Assembly (NCBI RefSeq): GCF_918797505.1
Contig: NC_092800.1
Location: forward strand, 32,602,263-32,666,262
Direction: 5' to 3'
Length of the DNA stretch: 64,000 nucleotides
Source of the DNA: Bemisia tabaci
Lineage: Eukaryota > Arthropoda > Insecta > Hemiptera > Aleyrodidae
A program made the translations under genes and the position numbers. Of the stretch, positions 1 through 9,905 are shown piece by piece. Position 1 is the stretch's first letter. Each line of letters begins with the position of its first letter. The notes beneath the pieces are model-generated. The model had not been told where the DNA came from, searched no databases, and saw nothing but the letters and a program-made list of their open reading frames with translations.

Positions 1-467
1 GAATTCATCGTGAATTCAGTGATTTGAAATCAATTTTTCTGTATTCATTTTTTCCTGACTTAATAAGAAACGGTCGAACGTAAGTAGATAGTAATGCCAA
101 TTGCCGTTGAATTTCTCTCAATGGACGCTGCTTTTTCGATAAATACTTGGACGAATTTGATCAAAATCAACGTAGGTGCATTTCAAGTTGGCTATTTTTC
201 TCTCTTATTTTGGTACGTTAAACAGATAATTAGAATTTTAAAACCTTTGAAATTTCTCTCCATTAACTTCACATTATAAAGAATTACTCAAGAGTTTTAG
301 AGTTACTTCATATTATGTTAAGTAAACAAATCAGAAAAAATTGGGAAGCATCTGAAGTATATGATCTGTTAGGCTGATTCCGATTTAGTGGAATAATTGG
401 TTGGATCAACTATAACTGAGCTTAATGTATTACTCTTATAACTGGCGCCAAAATCAAGCAGGAGTAT
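1..467. other. AT-rich flank, no gene seen
   Basis: The stretch holds only short open frames (61 codons at 94-279) with no recognisable domain. No inverted or tandem repeat was noticed. It is the left flank of the hAT-like insertion that follows. Confidence 0.5.
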
Positions 468-475
468 AGTCGAGA

Positions 476-1500
476 CAGGGCCGAATTAAGAGGACGGCCA
501 CAGGGGCCGCGGCCCACGGCGGCAAAATGTAGGGGGCGGCAAATTTTGCAATTGTTTTGAATGTAGGTATCAAAAAGAGAAAGAGAAAAATCTGATTCAG
601 AAAATAAATTACAAACGAGAAAAGGCGACAAAATCTCTCATTTCCTGAGAGTAAAAGTACAGTAATTTCTAATTTTGTCGTCTTTTGGTGATATAAGAGA
701 CAACACCTTTAATTAGTCGAGTTAAGAGAGAAACCAAACACGCAATTTGACCATGGAACGGAGCGGCGGCGCGGCGGTCGGCACAAAACGCATAGCGCCT
801 ACAAGACTGCATGAATACTTCACAAATTGCGTCAAACACACTGCGGTCAGCAGTAGTCGGCGTGAAACGCATAGCGCCTACAAGGCTGCGTGAATACTTC
901 ACGCATTGCGCCAATACTGTGCGGTCGGCGCGATGGTGGAAGTTAAAATTTTTAACCACATTTATGTTTGTTCTTTCATGATTTTTCGTTCGTTTTTTAT
1001 AAGTGGAAGGCCTTGTCCAAACAGGGATGGGTTTACGGAACTAAACTCTTGTTAGTGTTGACATTGCTTTCACAAATATTATGCCCAACACGAGTAAACG
1101 CATCTCCTACACACTTCCCCCACCGTTCACTTGATGGTTTTTATAGATCGTATTCGACAGATCATGCAGGTGAGATTATAGTGATATCAATTGAATCAAT
1201 ATGTAACCACAGCCTCAAAAGTCAATTTAGAAATCTGAGGTAACGGGTCTTATGTGATCGAATTTTAATTCTCTCGAGTACCAAATGGCAATGAGAAGTG
1301 AAATTGTCAGGAATTTTCTCATTCTCAGCTTTTCTAAATTAAATCCTAAAATGTTTGTTTGAGGTTATGTTCTAATGTTTCGAACCAAACGATACATCGA
1401 ACCACTGTCGAATACGATCTATTGATGTTTCAAAACAAATGAGAAGGGGAGGGAAAAATACAGGCGGCCCATGGGCGGCAAGTGGGTAAATCCGGCCCTG
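476..1500 (+). mobile_element. Non-autonomous hAT-like element, copy 1
   Basis: The element begins CAGGGCCGAATTA and ends TAAATCCGGCCCTG, giving inverted ends of about 14 bp with extended GC-rich subterminal similarity (GGCCGCGGCCCA / GGCGGCAAG). It is flanked by a perfect 8-bp direct repeat AGTCGAGA at 468-475 and 1501-1508. Terminal CAGGG with an 8-bp target duplication is typical of the hAT superfamily. The interior has no transposase; the longest frame (968-1243, 91 codons) is unrecognised. A second copy in the opposite orientation lies at 7696-8509 and shares the internal duplication. I infer a non-autonomous element mobilised in trans. The superfamily call rests on TSD length and termini only. 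Confidence 0.85.
777..934. repeat. 79-bp tandem duplication inside hAT-like element
   Basis: Two direct units start with GTCGGC at 777 and 856 and share the core AACGCATAGCGCCTACAAG followed by a TGAATACTTCAC block. The other copy of this element carries the same two-unit arrangement in reverse orientation (about 8020-8200), so the duplication predates spread of the family. Confidence 0.8.
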
Positions 1501-1508
1501 AGTCGAGA

Positions 1509-2231
1509 TTGTGATTCTTTTTTTCGGTGCAGCTGACTTCTATCGGGCAGAAACACCGATTCTCCCCCGAACCGATATCTCTGATCGCCACTCCGGCCGC
1601 ATGCGAAAGCTCCACGAAAACAGAATCAACGTTGCCAGTTTCCATACATCATCCACCTCCCATTGTCATCGTGAGAAATTCGTCGATAAAACCTGAAATT
1701 TGGCAACGCCGGTGGAGGAAGCTCCTGCGGATTAGTTATTCATGGTGAATTGGACCGAATTGAAGCGGTGCACGTGAACGTTAACACGTAACGCGTGACA
1801 CGTACAATGTTGGACCAGGAGCTTCGGGGGATGGCGCAAGGGCGCGGGCGGGCGAGGGATGAGGGATGACGCGGGGGCGAGGGCGGTATAACACCGTTTA
1901 TACAAGTCACGTCGGCCAGCCGTGGTCCCTGATTCTGACAATTATCTTACCGGAAGCAGAATTAGGTGTAATGCACACAATAACGCCAGCGTCTGGATCC
2001 GCGCGTTTGTGCAGCCATGCACCACTGTCCTTTCGGGCGAAACGCTCGCAACTCAAATGGGAATCCTATTTGACTCGGCGGTTTTTGCGGAGGACGCTGG
2101 TGCATCGTGGCAAACAGTCAGTGTGGATGGATCCCGGACGTAGCTAATCGCGGCGTCTTTGTCCAGGGTCGCTGATTGCCAACTTGACGGCTGTAAAATT
2201 AATCGTGATGCACGAGAGGAAATATATTCTG
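1509..2231. other. Intergenic, no gene seen
   Basis: Mixed-composition sequence. It includes a GC-rich part around 1820-1900 and CACGT/ACGCGT-like strings at 1770-1800. The sequence GAAATTTGGCAACGCCGG near 1695 resembles a worn MITE-A right end, but too little remains to call it. Frames up to 93 codons show nothing recognisable. Confidence 0.45.
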
Positions 2232-2239
2232 GAGACACT

Positions 2240-3028
2240 AGAGTATCTGTATACGGGAGAGTATTGCCATCTCAATCCTTTTCCTACAGAAAAAGCGTCT
2301 AAAACGTGTCTAAACGTGTAAGTGTCAGAAACTAATCCCCTGTAAATAAAATATGCTGCCATCTCTGATGAGAAATATGTACTGAGCATACATTGAAAAT
2401 GTTTTGATTATTAAGAGTGTTTTGATCTAATAGCTTGGTATCAATTGTTACCACTGAAATCTGTTACCTTGTTTGAAAGTAAATTATGGCCTTTGTGATA
2501 TCGATTTTGTGATCCTGACGATGAAGCGTTTGCTTCGAAAAGCTTCGGTCAAAGTTTGTTAATAAAATGTAAGTTTTTTTAAAGAAAATTTTACGTTATT
2601 TCTAGCACTCGGCTACACTCCAAATACCAGAAGAAGTGTGCCATTCTCTGATTGGTCGGCTACGATGAAGCCCCAAAGTTGGACCGATGTAAACAAACGC
2701 CAACCCCTCCGCTCCTACTTTGGCCCAAAGTAAACACAGAAGATGGCGACAAAGCTCTACAAAGTTCTGGACGGGATTTTGGATGTGATAGAAATTGTTC
2801 TATGATCAACTTCTGAGTCGAGTTCGGATCGACCTTTAATAGATATTTTTGCCAAAAATTAACCTTTGAGTGTGATTATCAATTATTTCTCAGCCGATTA
2901 TACGTATTCCTCAGAGTCGGGTTTGTTTACGTTGATCCAACTTTGGAGCTCCATGATAACCTAAAACTGATGAACCAATCACAAAGCGGCACAGAAATGG
3001 CAATACTCTCCCGTATACAGGTGCTCTA
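2240..3028. mobile_element. TIR element with 8-bp target duplication (TAGAGT group)
   Basis: A perfect 24-bp inverted repeat lies at 2248-2271 and 2997-3020 (starts CTGTATACGGGAGAG). The ends are TAGAGT..CTCTA. Flanks GGAGACAC (2232-2239) and GAAGACAC (3029-3036) match 7 of 8, consistent with an 8-bp target duplication as in hAT or P superfamilies. A second inverted stretch, near 2640-2700 and 2930-2995 (ATTGG..CCAAAGTTGGA..GTAAACAAAC), continues the same arms. The left arm appears interrupted at about 2272-2637, with GCCAT on both sides of the interruption. No transposase frame is present. Confidence 0.75.
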
Positions 3029-3037
3029 GAAGACACC

Positions 3038-3300
3038 ACATTCACACTATGCTTTCTTCCCTACAGTGTACAAAAGTAATTATGGAAGTCAACGCTCAGA
3101 TTTGCCTACTGATAGCTGATGATCAAAGAGTTAAATTGAGCAATTCTAATCTGAGATTAAATCTTAGTGGGGCTATTTTTTAGAATACTTCATTTTGAAG
3201 GTTAATTTTATCAAAAAAACACCAAAACTATTTTCGTAATCCATGTAAAAAAGAAGCATAGTAAAACTGAATTGAGTTTGCAAAAATGCGCCTTCACCTC
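3038..3300. other. AT-rich spacer
   Basis: No frame, repeat or inverted structure of note was seen here. Confidence 0.4.
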
Positions 3301-3440
3301 GACATTCATCAGTCATCATTAGGTAAATTCTATTTGATTTTTAGCTCAACAAGTTGCTCATCAATCATCGTTAGGTAAGAAATCAGCGTTAGCCTTCGAA
3401 TTTTTCCTTCGTCTCGCCCAATTACCTTGCGAAGATTGTT
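3301..3440. repeat. Dispersed repeat T, copy 1
   Basis: The block ACATTCATCAGTCATCATTA..TATTTGATTTTT..CATCAATCATCGTTAGGTAA recurs in direct orientation at 5967-6090. Copy 2 directly follows the broken right end of the TGGACCAC element. The nature of the repeat is unknown. Confidence 0.6.
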
Positions 3441-3737
3441 AGGTCTCTAAAATATATTGTCCTATATTTTATTTTGTCCCTAGATTTAATAAAGAAAGAT
3501 CTCATCCGATGAGGACGCGTGAACTTTTTCCGTCATTCCCTCCACGGGCTCAAAGGTTAATAGTGATAAGAAACAGGATTAAGAGAGAGCCACTATATGA
3601 CCTTATAACGCCTCTCCATATCCTTTGTCGAGAGGGCGGTAACTTAATCTTCTTGACAATGGAACAGAGAGCTATGGAAAAACGGCCCGCCCGTCTATGA
3701 GGCCGGCCTTTCGAGTGAAACAAATTCACGGGCACAA
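3441..3737. other. Spacer without recognised content
   Basis: Frames of about 60 codons on both strands (3509-3735) have no recognisable motif. The stretch ends at the CACTG terminus of the next element. Confidence 0.4.
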
Positions 3738-4151
3738 CACTGAAAAAAAATTATCGGCGTTTTTACCAAGGTACGTTGGTACCTTTACCATCTAACTTTT
3801 TTTACCAATTATTGGTAATTTTACCAAGACAGACTGGCAAGCTTACCTAAAAACCGGTATTTTTACTGTTTTTTCCAGGTAAGAATACCACTTTTATTGG
3901 TAATCGATTCCCGGTAAGTTTGCCATTTTATCTCGGTAATTCTACCACAGTCGATAAAAAATATTGGCGTTTTTACCAAGGTCCAGTAAAATTACCGAGA
4001 AAGTTCAATAATTTTACCGAGATTTCTCGGTAAAATTACCAGTTCTATAAATGGTAATTTTACCAAGAAAAAACTGGGATCAAATAGAACCCTGAATTCT
4101 TGGTAATTTTACCCTTTTCTTAGTAAATACACCGATATTTTTTTTTCAGTG
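3738..4151. mobile_element. CACTG..CAGTG MITE rich in GGTAAA/TTTACC, copy 1
   Basis: The element starts CACTGAAAAAAAATTATCGG and ends with the complementary CCGATATTTTTTTTTCAGTG, an inverted end of about 20 bp. The interior is packed with TTTACC, GGTAAT and AAAATTACC words in both orientations, including TCTCGGTAAAATTACC. A close second copy, same orientation, lies at 52647-53050. CACTG ends occur in several DNA transposon superfamilies (for example CMC/Chapaev and Transib). I could not read a convincing target duplication, so the superfamily is left open. There is no coding capacity. Confidence 0.85.
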
Positions 4152-4520
4152 AAGAAATTCTTAAATAAGAACTGCGACGCACAATAATTCTTAGGGTGAC
4201 TTTGCACATGACATGTTTTACCAAATCTGCAAATGTTCGGTTTCGTCACATTATACAGTTTGAGGGATATGCCTCTAATAGGATATTGGAATTTTTTGAA
4301 AGAATTGACCACTAAAAAGGAGATGCTTTTTCCTGGGCTGAAAAGTGCATTTATTGCAATATTAGAGGTGGCCATGCACTCGATGGGAAAGAATTCCAAT
4401 TAATTTCCAGGTTTTCTTTGACCAGAATAATAAAATTGGAATTTTTCGGAAAAGTTACGAATACTTAAAATTAAAATGTTCGTAAAGTTGAATTCGGAAT
4501 TTAATGAAGCGTATCGGAAA
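4152..4520. other. AT-rich spacer, possible worn MITE-A left part
   Basis: The segment around 4430-4480 (GGAATTTTTCGGAAAAGTTACGAATA) resembles the interior of MITE-A. This fits the intact MITE-A right end found just beyond the palindrome at 5030. The left terminus itself is not recognisable. Confidence 0.35.
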
Positions 4521-5026
4521 ATGGAAATGTTGCATGCGTGAGGAATTTGCGATTTGACCATGGATTCTTATGTAAAAGTTCGCAAGAAACACGATGGTGC
4601 CACTGGTTTTCTCTAAAATCAACTCCCAAGCTCAAAAAAGCTCTCAAGTTGAGGCCAAAATGGAGGGGATATCCCACGCTATCCTGAGAGTCCACCTCTA
4701 CATCAAGACAAACTCTCCATGCAAAGATAGGGAGCAAATACATTGGCAGTGATGCCGTGCTTTCAGTTTTAGAGTCCCCAAATAAAGTAGCATCCCTGTC
4801 AATTTATTTGCTCCCCAGCTTTGCATAGAGAGTTCGTCTTGATGTAGAGGTGGACTCTCAGGATAGCGTGGAATATCCCCTCCATTTTGACCTCAACTTG
4901 AGAGCTTTTTTTTGAGCTTAGGAGTTGATTTCAGAGAAAACCAGTGGCACCATCGTGTTTCTCGCGAACTTTTACATAAGAATCCATAGTCAAATCGATA
5001 ATCCCTCATACATGCAACATCTCCAT
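4521..5026. mobile_element. 506-bp near-perfect palindrome (foldback/MITE)
   Basis: The left arm (4521 to about 4748) is matched in reverse complement by the right arm (about 4800-5026) with few mismatches over some 225 bp. A loop of about 55 bp separates them. Examples are CACGATGGTGCCACTGG (left) with CCAGTGGCACCATCGTG (right), and GAGAGTCCACCTCTACATCA with TGATGTAGAGGTGGACTCTC. No target duplication was read. Its right side abuts a MITE-A 3' portion, so it probably inserted into that MITE. Arm similarity this high suggests recent formation or arm homogenisation. A transcript would fold into a long hairpin. Confidence 0.85.
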
Positions 5027-5029
5027 TGC

Positions 5030-5094
5030 GTGTTCTATCCGGAGAAATTTGGCAACTCTCGAATGTTCATACGGCGTTTTTCCTTAGCACTGCA
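5030..5094. mobile_element. MITE-A, right end only
   Basis: The sequence TATCCGGAGAAATTTGGCAA..TTCATACGGCGTTTTTCCTTAGCACTGCAG is the standard right terminus of MITE-A. The left half is not clearly recognisable. The 506-bp palindrome lies immediately to the left and probably interrupts it. Confidence 0.8.
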
Positions 5095-5490
5095 GAACAT
5101 CTGAAAGGTATCTGTTGGCAACTCCAAGCCGAAACCGAGATAGATGAGAACGAGAACGGAGGGGGGAGGGTGAGAGGGGGTGCGGGTGGGGAGTCATTTG
5201 TCGTATTGAAACCGGGATTGGGCGATGATAATGGCTAATTCGAATCAGGAGAGCATCCCTTCCCGGCTTTTCTTATCAGATTAAAGTTTCTCCCGACGAG
5301 ACAAACGACGGGAGGGGTGCGCCCCTGATATGAAGCGTTAAAGCTTCATATTTACATACTGAATATTAAGTGTCACGTACTAGACGACAAGAGGTAAGGC
5401 GGTTTCCCGGCCGCACTGTTGCCGATTCCACCCCGATAAAAAAAATCGACGAAGAAGCACACATCATTATGCAGTATATGAAAGCTAGAA
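5095..5490. other. Spacer with short G-rich tract
   Basis: A G-rich tract at 5159-5192 is the only notable feature. The frame at 5370-5783 (137 codons) runs into the following repeat and has no recognised domain. Confidence 0.4.
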
Positions 5491-5966
5491 TGGACCACAA
5501 GACAACGTACGAATTTAAGCATTCTGATGCATGTTTCTCAACCAGAATTTCACGCAGAACACGATTCGCGCCACGAAAATTACCGAAACCAATTCCTAAC
5601 GGAGATATTAACATTTTTTTTTTCACATTGGTTACGATCGAGGAATTTGAACTGTCCACTCACAAGAAACTCAAAGCTTTACGTGAGTCAAATCGCGCAC
5701 TGCAATGGTTTCAGCAAGCTTCTCAATCGAGCAATGTGCATTTCCCACCATGTGCTTTTCAAACTATAAGTAATTTGCTATAGCTGAGCCAAAGCGTCAA
5801 AATTGAGGTTGCCAGATTTTTATATCACAGAGACTGTCATGATAACGTTTAGCGCGCGATGTGAATCACGTAGAGTATTGAATTTTCAGGAGCGGGTGGT
5901 TTCAATCCACGCACCAAGAATTATTAAATATCTTCGGAAGGAGTTGATTTCGGTAATTTTCGTTGT
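5491..5966. mobile_element. TGGACCAC element, copy 1 (right-truncated)
   Basis: It starts TGGACCACAAGACAACGTAC and is collinear with the full-length copy at 61789-62339 through the CACAAGAAACTCAAAGC, TTTAGCGCGCGATGTGAATC and GGTAATTTTCGTTGT blocks. It then loses the right inverted terminus. Repeat T begins exactly there. No transposase-like frame is present. Confidence 0.8.
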
Positions 5967-6110
5967 AACATTCATCGCTCATTCTTAGGCGAATTGTATT
6001 TGATTTTTTATTCATCAACCATCATTAGGTAAAAAAGGTGGGAACCAGCGAACGTAACTATTGCTTCACCCGATTACATTTGGTGCATGGTCTTTGAAAA
6101 TGTTGTCTCC
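5967..6110. repeat. Dispersed repeat T, copy 2
   Basis: It shares ACATTCATC..TCATTCTTAGG..TATTTGATTTTT..CATCAACCATCATTAGGTAA with copy 1 at 3301-3440. It joins the broken end of the TGGACCAC element. Confidence 0.6.
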
Positions 6111-6493
6111 GTTTAGTCATCGTGGCGCCAGACCCTTGCATTACGCAGATTACGTTTATATTGTGAAATGACTCTTAATAATTTCACTCAACTCATCAAA
6201 GAGAAATGGTAGGACTGAATAAATCAGCAGGATTGACAGCCGGAGTGGAATTTCAATTGCACCAGAAGGCAAGTTTCAGATTATAGTGATAAAGCACAAT
6301 TTTTCTGCAGATAGAGTTCCGTTGATCTTAAAGTATCACTCTTTCAAAGTGAATCTAAGTGATCTGAGCACGAGGTCCGCTTCCAGCTTGCGCTATTAAA
6401 CAACCAAAGTTTTTGAGCCGCAATAGTAATCGTAATTTACAAATTTATTAGGAAATTTAACCGTAACGAGTAGTAGCATTAATACTGAAAAAT
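6111..6493. other. Spacer without recognised content
   Basis: Moderately AT-rich. No frames above about 60 codons and no repeats were noticed. Confidence 0.4.
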
Positions 6494-6775
6494 AGATCGC
6501 ATTTGGCAAAAATGAACCCACCGTGATTAGATGTGTTTTCTAAATCGCACAACTTCTTTTTCCCCTTTTAAAAGTACTAAATGTACCGTTGTATGTGTAC
6601 TAATGTAGTATTGTAAGTTACGCAATTATTTCCCGCATTAAAATTAAAATTTTTTTGGAGGGATGCAAAAACTATTTGCTATTTTTTGGAGATTTTTTAG
6701 ATAATTATGAAGAAGCAGCATTTCCACAACACTGTAATTGCGCTGGTTCCTTTTTGCTAAATGCGATTCAAATAT
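6494..6775. mobile_element. Degenerate palindromic element, M-like
   Basis: The left part, GATCGCATTTGGCAAAAATGAACC, is roughly mirrored by the right part, GGTTCCTTTTTGCTAAATGCGATTC, about 280 bp away. The word TTTTGCAAAATGCGATCC is characteristic of better-preserved M palindromes at 29490 and 32190. Divergence is high and the ends are approximate. Confidence 0.5.
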
Positions 6776-7657
6776 CGTTGACTCTGTCATTGTTGATGAT
6801 CATAAAGGTAATGTCGTGGCTGGTGAGTGCCAATCGATGACAGGTTTCACGGTCAATTTAAGTTGATTTATTTACTTGTTCCCTCCGTGACTCTGTATGC
6901 AGGAACCTAGTGCAGTGAACCGTATAATTGACAGTTTAATGAAGTTTGACGCTCGCATGACATCTATTTCGTTTGATTTACATCGACATCGACCGAAACT
7001 TGACCGGACCGTTTGAGCATGTCCTGCTAACTCCTAGGCTGCAATATGAGTGATTTAAATTTTGCGGGGTCACTTGTAAAGTCCCATTATCTATCTCACT
7101 ATCACTTATTATAGCTTATGAATCCATTTGTTTTAAAGAGCAGTCTTTTAGAATAAACCCTTCATCTGAGGAAGAGATAATATCTTCACCTTCCGACCAA
7201 AGTATTGCGAGCACCATGCAAGTAAATGGAAAATAATTTAAGAAAAAAAAAAAAAAAAAAAAAAACTAGTTTGAGACTTTTAAAAGCGCCTTCAAATGAC
7301 GGTGATACTCCGCAATACACCAGTGCTCGATAAGTTGTATCGCGGGAAGTTGCTCGTCATCTAGCTAATTAAAATGACTGTCGTAATGCTGCCAATCAAT
7401 GGCGATACTCCGCACCTTACCATTGTTGCTCAATGAGTGATCTTCATATTTCTATTATCGGGGCTGAGATAACTCACCGATTTAAGAGTGTTCAATGTGC
7501 GAGTTGGAACAAACAGACAGCTATACATAGCCATAACTACATTTGGCTTTTTCAAACAGAGCCCATCTATACAGCGTAAAAATTGAAGTCGAATTCAGTC
7601 TTGAAGGATAACTTCTACAGTATAGGGAAGAAAGTTAAGTGCGGAGCTCTCTTCATT
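6776..7657. other. Spacer with poly(A) run
   Basis: An A23 run at 7243-7265 is the main feature. No AATAAA lies close before it, so a retrocopy cannot be claimed. A weak repeat of GGCGATACTCCGCA / GGTGATACTCCGCA lies near 7300 and 7400. No recognisable coding sequence. Confidence 0.4.
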
Positions 7658-8731
7658 CTGCTGTGCTGCGGAAAAATGTCATATAAACCTTCAGGTAGGG
7701 CCGGATTTACCTACTTGCCGACCATAGGCCGCCTATATTTTGCCGCCCCCTTCTCATTCGTGTTGGAACATCAATAAAAACCACCAAGTAAACGTGCCGG
7801 AGGGGGAGGGGTGCATAAAACGCGTTTACCTACTCATGTTGGATACATTTTTTGCGCAAGTCCTGTCAACACTACTAGTGAAATTTCACGGAACTTTGCG
7901 TGAAAGTTAAGTTCCGTAAACCTGTCTCTGTGTGGTCAAGGTCCTCCATTCATAAGAAATGAACCAAAAAATTATGAAAGAACGAACATAAATGTGGTTT
8001 AATAAGTTTAACTTCCGCCGCTGCGCCGCGCTGATCGCACTGTGTTTGGCGCAATGCGTGAAGTATTCCTGTAGTCTTGTAGGCGCAATGCGTTTCACGC
8101 CAACCGCTCCTGGTGAGGAGCACTGTGTTTGACGCAATGGGTGAAGTATTCATGCAGTCTTGTAGGCGCTAATATGTGTTACATGCCGACCGCCGCGCCG
8201 CGCCGAGGGCTTGTCGTTTTCATTTCAAGGCCTCGTCATCATTCCTCTCTGCGATAAGCTCCAGGCCAAATTGCGTGTTTAGTTTCTCTCTTAACTCGAC
8301 TAATTAAAGATGCTGCCTCTTGTATCACCGAAAAACGAAAAAATTAGAAATTACTATACTCTTAGGAAAGAGAGATTTTGTCCCCTTTTCTCATCGATAA
8401 TTTTTTTTTTCTGAATGCGATTTTTTTTCATGCCTACATTTAAAAAAAAACTACAAAATTTGCCGTCATGGGCCGCGGCCCATGTGGCCACCCCCTTAAT
8501 CCGGCCCTGCTTTCAGGTGTTGCCAAATTTTCGTCTATAAAACGCGAATTTCCTGGTAAACTTATGAAAACTGTCTTCCAATTTTTCAGATAATGTTGTT
8601 TGCAACTTCACACAAAGTCCCTGAAAATTTCAAGGAGAAATATACTTTTCTTTCCTCAAAAATAGCCATTTTATTGAAGGAAATTTGGCAACTCTCGAAT
8701 GTTTATACGGCATTCTTCCTTAGCACGGCAG
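7658..8731. mobile_element. MITE-A split by a hAT-like element
   Basis: The left end (CTGCTGTGCTGCGGAAAAAT..CCTTCAGG, 7658-7695) and the rest (CTTTCAGGTGTTGCCAAATT..TTAGCACGGCAG, 8510-8731) together make one MITE-A, with the hAT-like element inserted between. Unbroken copies read CCTTCAGGCGTTGCC across the junction (for example near 57956). That confirms the split point and the duplicated octamer. Confidence 0.9.
7696..8509 (-). mobile_element. Non-autonomous hAT-like element, copy 2
   Basis: Its ends are TAGGGCCGGATTTACC (left) and TTAATCCGGCCCTG (right), in reverse orientation to copy 1. The flanking octamers CCTTCAGG (7688-7695) and CTTTCAGG (8510-8517) match 7 of 8. The interior contains the duplicated AATGCGTGAAGTATTC..TGTAGGCGC block also found in copy 1. 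There is no transposase frame. The host is a MITE-A, so this insertion is younger than that copy. Confidence 0.85.
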
Positions 8732-9248
8732 TAAAGTCTCTTTCTACACGGTATCTCATCTAGGGTTACATACCGAAATCAAAGTCTAAAGGATAGCCTT
8801 AAGGCATAAAACTAAAACGCATAACCGCGGGCTCCCAAACACGATTCCCAGTGCGCTAGCGCACGACAAAGAGGAGAAGCACACAAGGCACCAAGTTCCA
8901 TGATGCACTCAAAACTACGTCAAAACTAAAAACAAAATTACACGATTAAGTCGTTAGCGAGCTGGAACCGACGCCCGGGCGAAAACTGTTCAGAACCAGC
9001 GACACAAGTTCCGAACGGGACATAAGCTCAGACGTCCCCGAATTCCTCCCGAATTTAACCCCCACCCCTACGCTCCTCCCCCGCCACTCCCCTCCCCTCC
9101 TCGTACCAAGAACTCAAAATGGCTCCAAGGCTCGCGAAAAGAGTTAATTTACTTCAATAAACTGCACGATAGACAGCGATAATAACGCGCCAACTTTGAA
9201 AAATGAAAGCGCGAACGCGAGGCGAGTGGTGACATCTGAGGCGGCCGG
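8732..9248. other. Spacer, no gene seen
   Basis: Mixed composition, with a C-rich stretch at 9058-9105. No recognised repeats or coding features. Confidence 0.4.
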
Positions 9249-9470
9249 AGGGGGTGAGTCTGGAAGCGGGGGAGGGGGTGGAGCAAGGCGGGGGAGGGGA
9301 AGGGGGAGGGTTCAACACGGTGCGCCGACCGTCAAGTGTTTTCACAAGAGAGTTTAACAAAACTTTCAAAGTGCATCGCAAGAAACAAGTTGACGTGGAT
9401 GAAGGGGCGGGGGTGGAGAGGGGGGTGAGGCGGAGGTGGAGAGAGGGGTAGGGTGGGAGGAGGGGACGAC
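9249..9470 (+). other. G-run clusters (possible G-quadruplex)
   Basis: Two clusters of G runs (9249-9310 and 9405-9470) each contain more than four G3-G6 tracts separated by short loops on the plus strand. Open frames through here (9254-9451) are low-complexity Gly/Arg/Glu products of the composition and are not called genes. Confidence 0.6.
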
Positions 9471-9841
9471 GCATGGGAACGCTTGTTTGCATTCATGAGT
9501 GTGCAGCATCCTCGGAGAGTAGGGGGCGGGGGATGGGGGTGCAATACTTTCGCGTCGTCAAAAGAGCAAATACATATTTGATGGCGCGCGTTGTGCGTTG
9601 AAAAATTGAGGGGGCTCCGAAAAAAAAAATATATATTGTATCGGAGCGCGCGGATATGCGTATCGCACGAAAATTGCTGCGACGCGAGGTGTGCCGGAAC
9701 GACTGCCCGAAGTTGAAACTTTTAAGCTTTGGAACGCTTCGAAGCTGATCAAATTGATTCCAAGTAGGATTTTGATTATACTTTTAACGACGTCACAATT
9801 TTTGTAAAGTTTTGGTAGGTGTAGCAAAACCGCAAGCATAT

Positions 9842-9843
<2 letters not shown>

Positions 9844-9886
<43 letters not shown>

Positions 9887-9905
9887 AAGGTAGGTAATTT
9901 ATTCA
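9844..9905 (-). other. Poly(A) tail and AATAAA of a minus-strand retrocopy
   Basis: A T41 run occupies 9844-9884. Read on the minus strand, it is a poly(A) tail preceded 13 nt upstream by AATAAA (plus-strand TTTATT at 9898-9903), the normal spacing of a polyadenylated 3' end. This is the hallmark of an inserted cDNA (SINE, LINE or processed pseudogene). The body would extend rightwards from 9885. I could not define its 5' end, find a target duplication or identify the parent gene. Confidence 0.55.

Noticed and set aside
5370..5783. 137-codon frame starting MSRTRRQEV
   Set aside because: Most of it lies inside the TGGACCAC element and it is not preserved in the second copy.
7243..7265. A23 run as a retrocopy tail
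   Set aside because: No AATAAA at the expected distance and no duplicated flank found.
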